Shown here one piece after another: positions 10,671 to 21,560 of a DNA stretch of 64,000 nucleotides. Origin of the DNA: Heliopora coerulea. Its lineage: Eukaryota; Cnidaria; Anthozoa; Scleralcyonacea; Helioporidae. The notes under the pieces were generated by a model, which saw only the letters and a program-made list of their open reading frames with translations, was not told where the DNA came from and did no database searches. The stretch is from positions 328,501-392,500 of the forward strand of contig JASJOG010000052.1 of the NCBI GenBank assembly GCA_030142905.1, read 5' to 3'. Position numbers and translations under genes: made by a program. The stretch's first letter is position 1, and each line of letters begins with the position of its first letter.

Positions 10671-11139
10671 TCAAGCTCGCAAAATTAAATAAGGGTCCGT
10701 GGCGATTATCTAATTTTTGCGCTATGTTTATCCGTTTGTGCTTAATTGATTCCAGTCAACGAATTATAATTCTCAAACTCATTAATAATTCACGAGTATA
10801 TCATTCAATCAGACACGCCTCGGACTAGAACGAATTCCTCGTACTTGAAAACCCGGTCTAGTCCTCATTGTCGGCCTTTAAATATTACATCAAGTCGTCT
10901 TTTTTTGTCATGTCTGCTTCTGAATTTTTGAATCTGATATATGAAACCGAATTCATAGCCCCTTCTCGATCGAGACGTGTAGTCCAACCTTATTACGCGC
11001 AATAACGAAATATTTGGCCAAAAACCACGACCAGCCGACAACTTAAAAAAGTATAAAATAAAACAAATTCCGAAAAATAGACATCTTTGAAAAACTCAAG
11101 ATATGAGTCAAAACAAGACGAGTATACGAGACCGTAATA

Positions 11140-11168
11140 TTTCGACTTTATTACAAAGTCATCATCAG
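11140..11168 (-). other. Hammerhead-ribozyme-like core (site 1)
   Basis: On the - strand it reads CTGATGA, then a perfect 6-bp stem (GACTTT / AAAGTC) with loop GTAAT, then GAAA. This matches the hammerhead CUGANGA-stem II-GAAA core. Stems I and III and the UH cleavage site are not evident, so activity is doubtful. Confidence 0.35.
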
Positions 11169-11409
11169 ACAGAATGATTTACAAAACAAGCCAAGGTCTA
11201 TATATACAGTGTGAACAACGGAAGTGAGGAATCCTATACCTGAGATATTAACACGACAGAACGCATTGCTATTTGTGATAGTATTTTTAAGCTAAAAAAA
11301 CCAGCTAAAAAAACTTTGAAGATTAAACAGTTTCTGAAGAATCCGAAGGATTAACCCTGTTTGCCACCGCTACTTTTTAAATGTTTTGCTTTCATTTCTG
11401 TTTCTTTAG

Positions 11410-11625
11410 ACCCGTGCGCTGCGGCAAACTGTAGCTACGAGGCCGTGTGTAAACCCAATCCCGATGACACGATTTCCTGCGTGTGTCCCGCGATACAGGC
11501 ATGTTCGTCCACGCAGAATGTGGTGTGTGGTAGCGATGGTAAGACGTACACCAACGCATGTTTTCTCAAAGCGGAGATCTGTCGAACTCAGAAGTGGATA
11601 AAGATTGTTCATGGAGGACGGTGTG
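11410..11625 (+). CDS. Exon K3: follistatin/Kazal module, 10 cysteines
   Basis: Starts DPCAAANCSYEAVC and carries a classical Kazal core VVCGSDGKTYTNACFL, ending GGRCG. All ten cysteines are present. Acceptor TTCTTTAG and donor GTATGT are both phase 1. It is one of the most canonical copies in the array. Confidence 0.94.
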
Positions 11626-11967
11626 GTATGTATGTTATGAGGATAATCAGAGTTCTACACGTTCTTTTGGAATGACGTTTATGATTATTCCATGTGAAAA
11701 CAGGAACAAGTAAACGAAATTTTTACATGTGAAATTGTAATATTTGAACAGGTTCACATGTGAATCGCATGAGAATGTAATTTTGACATATGTAGTGAAG
11801 GATCGAGATTTATTAAGAGGATGAGAACTATTCGAAACAACAGGATAATGACAGTAGTGATGACAAAGATGATGACGACGATGTTAGCATAATTATTATA
11901 ATGATTCACGTAACAGTTTCCCTGATGACCCTGTCAATCATCTTTCATTCCTTCCTTTTCCCTTTAG
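11626..11967 (+). other. Intron K3-A3
   Basis: 342 bases, AT-rich, with GAT/GAC-rich stretches near 11860-11890 and repeated 'cacatgtgaa' phrases near 11690-11765. No gene or mobile element seen. Confidence 0.7.
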
Positions 11968-12540
11968 GTCCAGTTTACCCCTTAGACCTTGCCTTCGTAT
12001 TTGATGGTTCGGACAGCCTGACTGAAGAAGAGTTCAAGAACGTCAAACAATTTGCTACATCGATCGTGAAATCTTTCGACATTTCACCGCGTGCAACGCG
12101 CGTGGGACTTCTCGAATACAGCTTCCGCCCTCGAATTGTATCCAAACTGACTGATAACAACAACGAAAATGATGTTATACGGTCCATCAATAATTTGTCG
12201 CCGTCCAGAGGCTACGCCAGTGTGACGAGCGAGGCACTGCAAGAAGCAGCAAGAAATATTTTCAGTGTTCAGGCTGGAGGTCGTAGTGGCGTTCCTAAGG
12301 CTCTAATTCTACTCGCCCATAGCAAATCAACTAGTTCTGTTCCCGTTGAACAAGCCGTACGACTTTTGAGGTCTGCTGGAGTTCGGGTCTATGTGGTTGG
12401 CATAGGGGCCCGCTATGACACCCTGGAACTACGGGGTATTGCATCAGGGGATGGCACAGTTTATTTCGTGGAAATTCCAAGCCGGGTACCGGAGTTCGCA
12501 CTGGTCGTTGTGAGAAGTATCAATGAAGATATCAAACGAA
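11968..12540 (+). CDS. Exon A3: vWA domain, MIDAS partly lost
   Basis: 191 codons. The first motif FDGSDS is intact and SVTSEA holds the threonine. The third motif is LLAHSKST in place of VTDGKST, so the acidic metal-site residue is missing. The fold otherwise matches its neighbours, with YVVGIG before the last helix. Acceptor CCCTTTAG and donor GTAAGT are both phase 1. Confidence 0.92.
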
Positions 12541-13494
12541 GTAAGTGCGCTGATGTTGAGGGACCTACCATTTGTTTTTGTCGCTTTTAATGGCGGTCAA
12601 AATGGTGAACGAAAGTGGAAGGTTGAGAAGAAATGATAAAGACCCGATTTTGGCGGTCGTCCATTCCCTCTTGGCGATTTCAGATCAGTAGCGCAATAGG
12701 AACAATTATAGATTGGGGCCTTGATTAGGCCACAGTAACTTTAATCGTGGGTGGTGTGCGAAACGCCTAAATGTGCCATCTTGTACATCTGCATGGTGGA
12801 AGTGTCCAACATGGTAGTACTTAAAAATTACATTGCTCTGCCAGTAGGGTGACCTTTGTAGAGGCCTAGGGTTTTTAGAGTTGGGGGAACTCCCGCGACT
12901 TCTCCCCAACAGTTGTGCCATTGTTTGAGATTGACCTGAGCCCTTATCGTTCGTAATTTCCCTTCGTGAGACTCAGCTGGCGCAGTGGGACCGACTTGAA
13001 AAGGCAGAGGGAATGTAAATTTGCCGAGGGGGGGACCACCCCCTAAACACCTTCTGTAGGGGTATGGTTCAGGGCTATTGTAATAGTGTAAATAAGCAAG
13101 AAGGTTATGGCTCCCACGAGAGATTTTCGAACGTGCGTCATCAAAACCTGGCCGCCAGTGCTCAGTGTAGAGATAACGGGTTACTGGGTAGATTTAAGGG
13201 TCACTCGGGTACTGTGAGGGAATCTTCATCTCTGGCTACTAAGTCGTGGAAGATTAATATTTATCGTTAGGGGGAAGTAAAAAGAAAATCAAGCGTCGAA
13301 GACCAAGACAGGGGAACGTGGAGAAGAAGGGGATAGATGAGAAACTGGAGGGTTTGTAAGAGAAAGTGAAGGGAAATTAAAAGACAAGAAGAAAGGATAG
13401 AAAGGGAGGGGTTCATAAAAAAAAAACGAAAAACGAAAAAACTTTGAGAATCGAAGAACGAAGATTGTGCTCAAGTATTACTTCGTTTTTTTAG
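12541..13494 (+). other. Intron A3-B3
   Basis: 954 bases. The last 200 bases are purine-rich on the + strand (gaagg/aaaag runs, about 13270-13450). I see no mobile element boundary or RNA gene. Confidence 0.7.
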
Positions 13495-14253
13495 GGAAGA
13501 GTGAAAGTCAGCTAGATATCGCCTTTATAGTTGGTGCTCGAGAACCTCAGGCAATCCAAGTGTTTAACTTCGAGAAGGACATCGCGAAGAAGATAATCGA
13601 CCTTGAGCAACCAATAGAAACACGTTACAGTTTGATTACTTACGGCAGTCAGGCAGATACTCGATTGTCCTTTGACGATTTCCGAGACAAAGCCAGAATG
13701 AAGTCGTTCATCGATTTCATCCAGTGGTCTCAAGACAGCGTGGCATTGGACGACGCCCTAGAGAAGGCTTTGGTGCTTTTTAATGAATCATCTCCGCATC
13801 ATTCCAGGAAAGTTCTCTTTGTTTTCGTGAACGCCAAAACGGATGCATCGAAAGAGCGCTTGGAGGCTAATTCTAAAAAACTCCTGAGCATTGGTGTCAA
13901 TGTTCTCGTAATTCGTATTGGTGACAACATTGATAACGGCGAAATTACAAGAATTGTTAGTCAGGCTGGGAACGTTATGCGTATAACTCTTACGGGAAGT
14001 TCTGAGACGGTCGTGGATCGAATTTTCAAGGTTCTCGCCACAGACCCATGTGCCGCGCTTGACTGTAGATATTATGGGATATGCGTTGCCGATCAACAGG
14101 GATATCCGAACTGTAGATGTCCTGAAGCGTATCCGAAGCTGTATAATCCTGTTTGTGGTAGTGATCTGAAGACCTACAGCAATCTGGAAGCCTTGAAGGT
14201 GGCCGCTTGCAAAGCGCAGAAAGATATTACACTAAGAGCTCCTGGAAAGTGTG
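13495..14253 (+). CDS. Exon B3+K4: MIDAS-less vWA fused in one exon to an 8-cysteine follistatin module
   Basis: 253 codons read without interruption from the B domain (FIVGAREPQ, FVFVNAKTD) into a K module (DPCAALDC, PVCGSDLKTYSN, GKCG). Every other B-K junction in the window has an intron here. The join reads F-K-V-L-A-T-D-P-C, four residues more than expected. The extra 12 bases end in CACAG directly before the position of the usual acceptor. K4 lacks C6 and C8. Acceptor TTTTTAG and donor GTATGT are both phase 1. Confidence 0.93.
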
Positions 14254-15678
14254 GTATGTTTTTATCTAGTTAACAGAAGAACGGTTCTCGTCTACATAAT
14301 GGATTGCCATGTTACGGTTTTTAAGAGTTTGAGTGATTGGTTATACCTGCTTTTGTTTTTATGTAGTTTTTAAATAAACGAGCAGGAGTGCATTATCGGA
14401 TATAAAACACGAGACGATAGCCGAATATTTTAGGTCCGATTTTTTAGCCGAATATTTTAGGTGCGATTTTTTTGAACGGCTTAAAAAATAAAGCCCTTAA
14501 TACGGTAATTCGCGAAGAAAGTTTGAAAATTAATGTTTTCGAAGCCGAGGAAATTGGAGGAGAAAAGTAAGCCTGTTTTTTATCACTTATAAAGAAACGG
14601 CACGTTTATGATTTTCCTTTGTATTTTTCTCATGAATTATTAATGAGTTTTTAAGTTTTGTTTTAAATGTTGACGTAGCAGCGAAAATCATGCAAAGCAT
14701 GGAGAATTATAGCGACCCCCCTTAGAGGTTGATTACAAGAGTCTTTATTGTATTTTCAGACACCTGATGGGGAGAAACACATTTTCACGGGATGTGATAT
14801 TTGTTAGGGATTTGGGACAGGTCACATCAACTGGCGACTACACAATAATAAGTGCAATCCTCAGACTTTTACCTTGGTCAGACACACCTCAAGTTTGATT
14901 AAGGCAATTTGTATGGTTTGTCTCATGAAAGTCTTATCATGTCAGTGGCTTAGCCCTGAGAGTTTTGGGAGCTCAAACCCCCATATCAACAGCAAATTCC
15001 ACGTAACTTGAATTTTCAGTTCAATACCAATTCATGTCACCGCTCGATATCAAACCCACCAGCCCCACCACAATAGAAATTCCTTGCCAACGCTTAATTA
15101 TATCAAGTAGTTGTGATTGAATCTTGTTTTCTTTGATGTCTGGCCAAAAGAGAACTTCCGTAAAACTTCTCTTTTTGAAGCCATCAGTGGAAAATAGTTT
15201 CTATTATTCTTTGTAAAAGAACTGAACTATACATCTACATGTGCTTGATAAGAAAACCAAGCGTTTTCGAACGTAAAGTTCGCAGTGCTAAAAACAATGC
15301 ACACCTCGAAGTTGTTTGAAAAACTTAGGGTTGCACTTAAATTATGTGATTGCCTGAAGAAAAAATTGTACATGAAACACTGGACGTGTTTTCTCTTGAA
15401 GGGTGAATTTTGATCAAGGAAGTGTTTGAAAAACATTTTATGACAAAAGTAAGCGGCAGCAGAATAGGGCTTTTTTAAGGATGGCATTGAAACGTCGTTA
15501 AATAAACCTGATTCTTCTATCTCTAACATTCGTCATGAAAGGATGAGCTTATAGTGGAAAGCGTTAGATTTTCTTTTTAACTGTATTCATCCTTTGTGAA
15601 AAATAACTTGGAAACGAACATGAAGGAGAAACGATTGCCATTGGTTCAGTTAATAGTTGATCGCTCTTTCTATTTCAG
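14254..15678 (+). other. Intron K4-A4
   Basis: Contains a dispersed repeat at about 14370-14660 that also occurs at 45810-46110. Nothing further is recognised in 14661-15678. The acceptor TATTTCAG ends at 15678. Confidence 0.7.
14370..14660 (+). repeat. Dispersed repeat R1, copy 1
   Basis: Shares 'acgagcaggagtgc', 'tatcggatataaaacacgag', 'ttttttgaacggctt' and 'ttatgattttc' in the same order with 45810-46110. It is non-coding and of unknown class, possibly a MITE or SINE remnant. Confidence 0.7.
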
Positions 15679-16251
15679 ATTATCGAACACTGAAAGTCAC
15701 AGATTTAGCTTTTGCCATGGATGGTTCCAGAACAATGACCTCTCAAGAATTTGATTTTCTGAAGGCATTCGTCAACAGCATTATCAGCCAGTTCAAAGTG
15801 TCTGAAGCAGAAACCCACGTTGGAATTATTGAATACAGCGATACCGCCACAGTCAAGATATCCTTTAAAGACAAGAATGACCTGGTGAGCGTTAGACGAG
15901 CCATTGACCGAGTCACTCCGTCTCGTGGCCGGAATGCTGCCGTTAACGAAGCCCTAAAATTGGCTCGCGAAGAACTGTTCAGTCCCATTGGTGGAGGACG
16001 CCCTGGGGTCACCAAGGTCTTGATGATTTTGACAACGGCTGGAAAGATTAGCCAACCTATCGACGATGCAGCTTTTCATTTGAGGCAAGCTGGAGTTGGG
16101 ATTTATGTTTTCGGCATTGGATCCAATGTTGATATGACTTCATTGAGGAATATTACTGGAGGTCTAGACCGTGTCTATGTGGTTCCAACAGCACGAGACC
16201 TATCTTTCTTGATACTTAATGTAACCAGAGCCATTGGTGATACTGGAAAAG
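15679..16251 (+). CDS. Exon A4: vWA domain, MIDAS degenerate
   Basis: 191 codons. The first motif is MDGSRT, with Thr in place of the last Ser. The middle motif is RNAAVNEA, lacking the usual T-D. The third is LTTAGKIS, lacking the Asp. Metal binding is probably weak or lost, while the fold looks intact (YVFGIG). Acceptor TTTCAG and donor GTAATT are both phase 1. Confidence 0.92.
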
Positions 16252-17241
16252 GTAATTGACGTGAATTGAGGCGGTACAGGTGTAAACAAAAAGGTCTTGC
16301 TTTGAGGATTATTGTGAAGAATGTGAGTTGAGTACGGGTGGTAGAAGGGTATGAAGTATACAGGGATGAAAGCGGGGTGAATGTAGTGAGTTCTGATGTG
16401 TGATGTGGTATGGGTTGGGGTGAGGTGGTGTGATGTGGGGTCGTATGGTGCGGTGTAGGATGGGTGGCGTGAGGTGGAGTGTGGGATTACAGGGGCAGGA
16501 ATAGGGTGTGGTGTGCGGTGTCGTTTAGTGTAATGAGTTATGGCGTGGCTTGATTTGTTTTATGGTATGTGGTGGGGTAATGTGGTGTACTGTGGGTGGT
16601 ATGGTGGGGTATAGGATGGGGGTGGGGTAAAGTGGAGTGTGGTAGGTAATGTAGGGGCAACTGTAAGATGTGTTGTATTACAGTGTTTGTGATGTAGTGT
16701 GGTAAATGTTGTGGTGAAGAATGTCGTAAAATGAAGGTGTGATGTTATGTGAATGATGTGATATAATGTGGAGTGACAAGTGGCGGGATGAGGTAGGATG
16801 TGATGGTGTGGCTATGCGGTGTGGTATGTCGTAGGGTGAAGTAATAGGGTAAATATGGTAAACGGTGAAATGTGGTGTGCCATAGAATGATGTAGTTTGG
16901 TGTGATGTACAGTTGAAAGAACTGGGTGGTTGAAGTGGTGAATAGAACCCGTGGACTTGGTGGCTGGAGTGGTTAATAGAATGGACGAGAGAAAAATGTT
17001 GTGAGGAAAAGCGAAATGGAGTAAAGTGCAACGTAGATGGGATTGGATGAGGTGGGGGACCAATCAAGTTGGGAAAAGATAAGATATAGTAACATTGGGC
17101 TCGGAGTATATGAATAGTATATATTGGGATGGAGATTAGGATTGAATATAATGGAGTGTAAGAAGATGTATGTGAGAATAAGATAACGTTGCAAATGATT
17201 CATGAGGAACCTTATATACACCATTTCTTTCATTTTCTTAG
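16252..17241 (+). repeat. Intron A4-B4, GT/TGG-rich low-complexity sequence
   Basis: From about 16310 to 17060 the + strand is dominated by degenerate 'ggtgtg', 'tggtgtgatg' and 'gtggggt' units. The opposite strand gives artificial reading frames rich in H, P, S and T. The acceptor TTTTCTTAG ends at 17241. Confidence 0.8.
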
Positions 17242-17781
17242 ATACTGACAATGAACTTGACATTATATTCGGCATTGGTGCATCAGGACGAGATGCTCCT
17301 CAAGTCTTTCAGCTCGAGAAGGAGATTGTGAAACGTGTTATCGACTTGCCTAAAACAGTGAAAACACGTTACGCTGTGCTTGACTACCACAATGGGTCGA
17401 GAACTTTAGTCGGGTTCGACGACTTCAAGGACGAAGAGAAACTGAAGAACTACATTGATGCACTGTCGAGAACAGGAAATGCTGATAGCTTGCAAAGTTT
17501 GTTGATGAACGCAATGGACGTCTTTAAGGAGAACACCAAGTCGAGGAAGGTGTTCGTCGTGTTTGTGAACGACAGGCAGAGCGCTGACTTACGTGATCTT
17601 CGAAATATGGCAAATATGTTAAATGAACGTGGGGTGAAGATTATCGTTGTCACTATTGGCGATCGCGTTAGTAACCAGGAGATAGATTCCATAGCGTCCA
17701 CTTCGGATACGATAATTCGCGTGAAGATTTCTGATGATGTGATCGGGATTGGTGATAGGACTGGGACCGAGATGTTAAAAG
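17242..17781 (+). CDS. Exon B4: MIDAS-less vWA domain
   Basis: 180 codons. FGIGASGRDAPQVF stands at the first-motif site and VFVVFVNDR at the third. The helix FQLEKEIVKRVIDLP and strand YAVLDY are conserved. Acceptor TTCTTAG; donor GTAACG, both phase 1. The following intron begins with a SINE. Confidence 0.92.
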
Positions 17782-17805
17782 GTAACGTCAGTTTATTTTG
17801 TAAAA

Positions 17806-18070
17806 ACTACTGGGTGTGTGTGCTGCAAGTGTCTCTCACCACTGTAACTAAGGTTCAATTCCGGCTCCGTGCAGTTATCTTATTAAAGTCACCTTGGTCA
17901 CGTGTGAGATGAGTGTTGTCCAGTTTGACTCTACCAAACATCGTAGGTTTTCTCCGGGTACTCCGGTCTTCTCCTGTAGTAACATTGGACCCATGAAGGG
18001 TGGCCCTTAATGGACCTCTGGGGAGAACAGATTGGGTAGCTGATAGAGTCATCCAGTATAAAAAGACACT
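17806..18070 (+). mobile_element. tRNA-derived SINE family 1, copy 3
   Basis: The truncated head 'gtgtgtgctgcaagtgtctc' and B box 'ggttcaattccggctcc' precede the family body and a single tail ending 'atccagtataaaaagacac'. It begins only about 25 bases after the B4 donor site. Confidence 0.75.
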
Positions 18071-18120
18071 TGTTCGTCGATGACTTCATCGGAAACTAAA
18101 AGCTTTAGTAACTCGATGAA

Positions 18121-18335
18121 TTGAATTCCTTTTATATCTGCATTCCTTTCTCCACATTATACCCATCACACACTTACGCCGCACACCCACACTCCACACC
18201 CACTTATGGATACGCCCATACACCCACACATTCTTATACCAACCAACACACATACCGCCCACCCGCATACTCACATACTCCACATCCACATATTTGCATA
18301 TCCACACCTCACCAAACCCATCCACACACATAAAA
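18121..18335. repeat. CA-rich low-complexity tract in intron B4-K5
   Basis: Degenerate 'cacaccca', 'catac' and 'ccacac' units between about 18150 and 18335. It gives artificial reading frames on both strands. The rest of the intron (to acceptor TTTTCAG at 18492) is unremarkable. Confidence 0.75.
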
Positions 18336-18492
18336 GGGCGAATTGACTTTCAATTTATTTGGACTTTTGGAAAGGACTGCTTCGTCACTCTAGTTCCCAC
18401 ACTGTGGAAATCATATAGAAGTAAATCATAAAATGTTTTCAGTTTATAACCGTATTTGTATTTCAACGTAAACTTTTGTTATTTCTTTTCAG

Positions 18493-18708
18493 ATCCCTGT
18501 GCAGCTGTGCGATGTCCATATTATGGCCGCTGTATTACTCACCCGGACGACTCGTTCACCTGTCAGTGTCCTGGCACTAGCTCCTGCTCACGTGACCAGA
18601 AGCCTGTATGCGGTTCAAACGGACAAACTTACATCAACGAGTGCTTCTTGAAGGTCCACTCTTGTCAACATCAAGTAGTGATCAATGTGAAACGGCTAGG
18701 ACCCTGTG
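18493..18708 (+). CDS. Exon K5: follistatin/Kazal module, 10 cysteines
   Basis: Starts DPCAAVRCPYYGRC; the Kazal core is PVCGSNGQTYINECFL, ending LGPCG. Ten cysteines. Acceptor TTTTCAG and donor GTATGA are both phase 1. It is the last K before the irregular A5-K6 cycle. Confidence 0.93.
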
Positions 18709-19182
18709 GTATGAGCATTACTATTTGTTGTAAAAAAAATCGGCTTATGAGTGGTTGTAGTACTGATATGATGATGTAATTTTAACTATTACGCTCAGCA
18801 AATCAAGAATTTCTTATTTAAGCTGTTTTCCGCTGGACGAGTTTTATCGCTCGAAGCAACTTTTTCCTTTGTCCCACTGGCTTTTGATCGTACCTAATGA
18901 GAAACCTTAGCACCTTAGCACCTTAGGGACTCATCCTATCAGAATATATGCTCATGTTTTATCGCTCCGTAGTGAACCATCGTGATAGGTTCAAAATACA
19001 AGATGGTAGTTAAGGAATTCGGCGACAAGGAGTGAAAGAAAGTTAGCTCTGCATACGAGTTTTCACTGTTCAGTTTCACTATAAGTTGTACGTTTGCATT
19101 CAATGTGGCTAAATGTAGCTGAAGATGCATAGTTTTAACATTTTCCAGTAATGAATAAAAAAGAAATTTTCTCTATTTTTAG
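18709..19182 (+). other. Intron K5-A5
   Basis: 474 bases, AT-rich. 'caccttag' is repeated in tandem near 18910. No gene or mobile element seen. Confidence 0.7.
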
Positions 19183-19752
19183 TTCCAGAAAGCGTGATCG
19201 ACCTAGCGTTCGTGTTGGAAGGTTCCAAGAATGTGACTCCAAAAGCGTTTGAAGGCTTTAAAAAGTTTGTGAAGTCCTCGATTGACAACATGCTTGTTTC
19301 CGAATCCGGAACACACGTTGCAGTAGTGGAATACAGTGACGAGTCCACCGTAAAAATCTACTTGAACGATTCCACAAATCCCAGTCTTGTGAAGAATGCT
19401 GTTGATAGAATCCAGCCATCTCGGGGTGATGGTGTTGCGACCGATAAAGCCCTCAGACAAGTAGCCGACCAGGTTTTCAGCAGTAGAAAAGGTTCCAGGC
19501 CTGGCATCCCGAAGGTAGTAGTCCTTCTCACAGTCAGCAAGTCGACAGGTGACGAACCTTTGGGCGATGCAGTGAAACCTTTGACTGATCTGGGAGTTCG
19601 AGTGTATGTTATCGCTGTTGGTGGAAAAACAGACGCTGACTTGGAAGACATCGTTCTGGATGAAGGAGGGATAATTCTTGTTCCTACTGACGGTCAACTG
19701 CCTCGTCTTGTCCTTAACGCTTTGAAGAAAATCACAGTAGATGTCCAAGAAG
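19183..19752 (+). CDS. Exon A5: vWA domain with degenerate MIDAS
   Basis: 190 codons. The first motif has become LEGSKN (Asp to Glu, Ser to Asn). The threonine motif GVATDKA is intact. The third is LLTVSKST without Asp. Cation-dependent binding is unlikely. It is followed directly by K6, the only A in the window with no B after it. Acceptor ATTTTTAG and donor GTGAAC are both phase 1. Confidence 0.92.
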
Positions 19753-19775
19753 GTGAACATTTAATTTAACTTGGT

Positions 19776-19875
19776 TTAACTCTTTTCTGGCAGCACCAGT
19801 CTTCTGTTATTTTACTCTGGCTAACGACAGGCGATTTACCTGTCAGGAGACGAGGTCTTGCCTGGAAAAGGTTAA
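19776..19875 (+). mobile_element. 100-bp MITE bounded by TTAA
   Basis: Starts TTAACTCTTTTCTGGCAG and ends with CTGGAAAAGGTTAA, an imperfect inverted repeat. The interior 'tctgttattttactctggc' recurs at 49542-49642. Its last TTAA is also the left target of the neighbouring 660-bp element. Confidence 0.7.
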
Positions 19876-20535
19876 ACCAGTGAACTCAATTTCCATATCT
19901 GGAATGCTAACTCCCAGTCATTCACTTGGGCAAAAAATGAAGCTAAGATGGCCGCCCACGGAGAGAAATTTTGGACGTCAGTTTCAGTCCTCTTCGCGGT
20001 CTTGTACATCAGTTCCAGTCCTTTGCACGACTTTAATCTTTAGTTTTTGTTTGGTTCGGCTTCGGCAACATTCCTAACCATGGAAAAAGTGTTCAGACGA
20101 AATACTACTGGACCAATTTTACATAATCGAGTATTTAAACGGATTCATTATTGCCGTGTGGCCTAAGAAGTGTACTAAATTGTCTGAAGATGGTAAACTA
20201 ACGGTAAAAAAGGACGTGCACTCAGTAGTTTCTTCAAGTAACATTTCGAGACCATTTTATCAGGTTTCTCGTATGTTTGGTAATTTATTTTCGTGAAAAT
20301 ATACAACCTTTAACTCGGTTTGACTTTGTCGAAATATATTTAAAATTCTTAAACTTATTTCTATATTTTAAAGACATGTTTTGTGTGTATTTCCAAAGAA
20401 AACTTGTCAGAAAATGTAAAAAGTCGCGTGGGAGACTAAAACTGACGACCAAAATTGGCCTCCATGGGCGGCCATCTTAGCTTCACTTTTCATTGGCCAG
20501 TTAGCATTCCAGATATGGAAATTGAGTTCACTGGG
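19876..20535 (+). mobile_element. 660-bp piggyBac-like MITE with long inverted repeats
   Basis: Flanked by TTAA at 19872-19875 and 20536-20539. Its termini ACCAGTGAACTCAATTTCC and GGAAATTGAGTTCACTGGG are inverse. Similarity extends about 130 bases inward on both sides, including 'aagctaagatggccgccca'. A TTAA target duplication is typical of piggyBac-type elements. No transposase ORF. Confidence 0.8.
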
Positions 20536-20694
20536 TTAAGCCAATTCAGTGCAGAGCTGCGCGGTGCAGGCCAGCTTTATCCGATCCACTTCGATCCAGT
20601 ACGGTCTTGTTGAATCCTCTTCCATCCCCGTGACTAAATGCAACGTGATTGTGTTTTACTGCACATTTTCACCATGTTTTTACTTGTAAAAGTT

Positions 20695-20772
20695 TTTAAG
20701 CCCCTGACGTGAATTCAACCCATAACCTTTTGATTCCCGATGAGATCCTCTAACCCAGCGTTTCTTAACGGG
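20695..20772 (-). mobile_element. tRNA-like SINE family 2 fragment
   Basis: On the + strand: 'gtgaattcaacccataacc' followed by 'ttttgattcccgatgagatc' and 'ctctaaccca', matching the reverse of the family 2 head. It is degenerate and incomplete. Confidence 0.45.
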
Positions 20773-20937
20773 GGCGGTACCGCTCCGTTCAGAGAATATC
20801 TGGGGGCGATGGATGTAAGGCGGCAGGGAGGGGAACGTTAAGATACAAATTATTACACTTGTAGTTATTTGATCAAAATTGCATTTTGACTACGGTATTT
20901 ATCGGTGTTGTCGTTCAAATCTGTGAAACTACAGCCA

Positions 20938-20946
20938 CAAGAGGAA

Positions 20947-20978
<32 letters not shown>

Positions 20979-21275
20979 ACAACAACAACACTGACGACAA
21001 CAACAATAACAACAACAACTACAGCGACAACAACAGCAACAACAACAACAACATTAACAATAGCAGCAACACTAACAACAACAATAATAACAATAACAAC
21101 AACAACAACAAGAACTACAGCGATAACAACAACAACAACACTAACGACAGCAACAACACTAACAACGACAACATAAATGTAACTGCAAAAGAACAACAGT
21201 ACTAAAAACATCAACGATGACATCAACAACAACAACAATGGCGACGGCACCAACAACAAAAGCAACACCAACAAG
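20938..21275. repeat. AAC/CAG-type trinucleotide microsatellite
   Basis: A long run of CAA, CAG and AACA units, ending shortly before the K6 acceptor. Artificial frames rich in T or V arise on the two strands. Confidence 0.9.
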
Positions 21276-21347
21276 TTAAGATGTTCGTACCTGGAACTGT
21301 TAGGAAATAACTTTCTGTGATACATCTAAATGTTTTCGTAATTTCAG

Positions 21348-21560
21348 GCCTCTGTGGTGGCACGAGGTGTGAATATGGTGCAAAGTGCCGTGTCTCTGTG
21401 GATAGATCTACCTCGTGCGTGTGTCCATCTTGTCCAAAGGCTGCTGACGGTGACACAGTGTGCGGTGACGATGGTGAGACTTACGCAGATCTGTGCCATC
21501 TGGAGGCTAGCTCATGTGCAGAAAAGAAAATCATCAAGGTAGCTTATGGTGGACAATGTG
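21348..21560 (+). CDS. Exon K6: follistatin/Kazal module, 10 cysteines
   Basis: Starts GLCGGTRCEYGAKC rather than the usual D-P-C. The Kazal core is TVCGDDGETYADLCHL, ending GGQCG. Ten cysteines. It is spliced directly after A5. Acceptor AATTTCAG and donor GTAAGT are both phase 1. Confidence 0.93.

Larger units (their letters stand above)
9942..11409 (+). other. Intron B2-K3
   Basis: Holds a 17-bp minisatellite (10560-10670), a related isolated 'cgaataagcgcccacc' near 10220, and a hammerhead-like core on the - strand at 11140-11168. The remainder is AT-rich and unrecognised. Confidence 0.7.
19753..21347 (+). other. Intron A5-K6 (site of the missing B5)
   Basis: Contains two abutting TTAA-bounded MITEs (19776-19875 and 19876-20535), a tRNA-like fragment (about 20695-20772) and an AAC microsatellite (20938-21275). 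I looked for B-domain signatures (LGAS-type loop, LEKE helix) and saw none. Confidence 0.7.

Noticed and set aside
20886..21325. Thr-rich and Val-rich frames on opposite strands
   Set aside because: They come from an AAC/CAG microsatellite.
19753..21347. Hidden B5 exon
   Set aside because: No LGAS-type loop, LEKE-type helix or YGV-type strand in any + frame; the space is filled by MITEs and a microsatellite.
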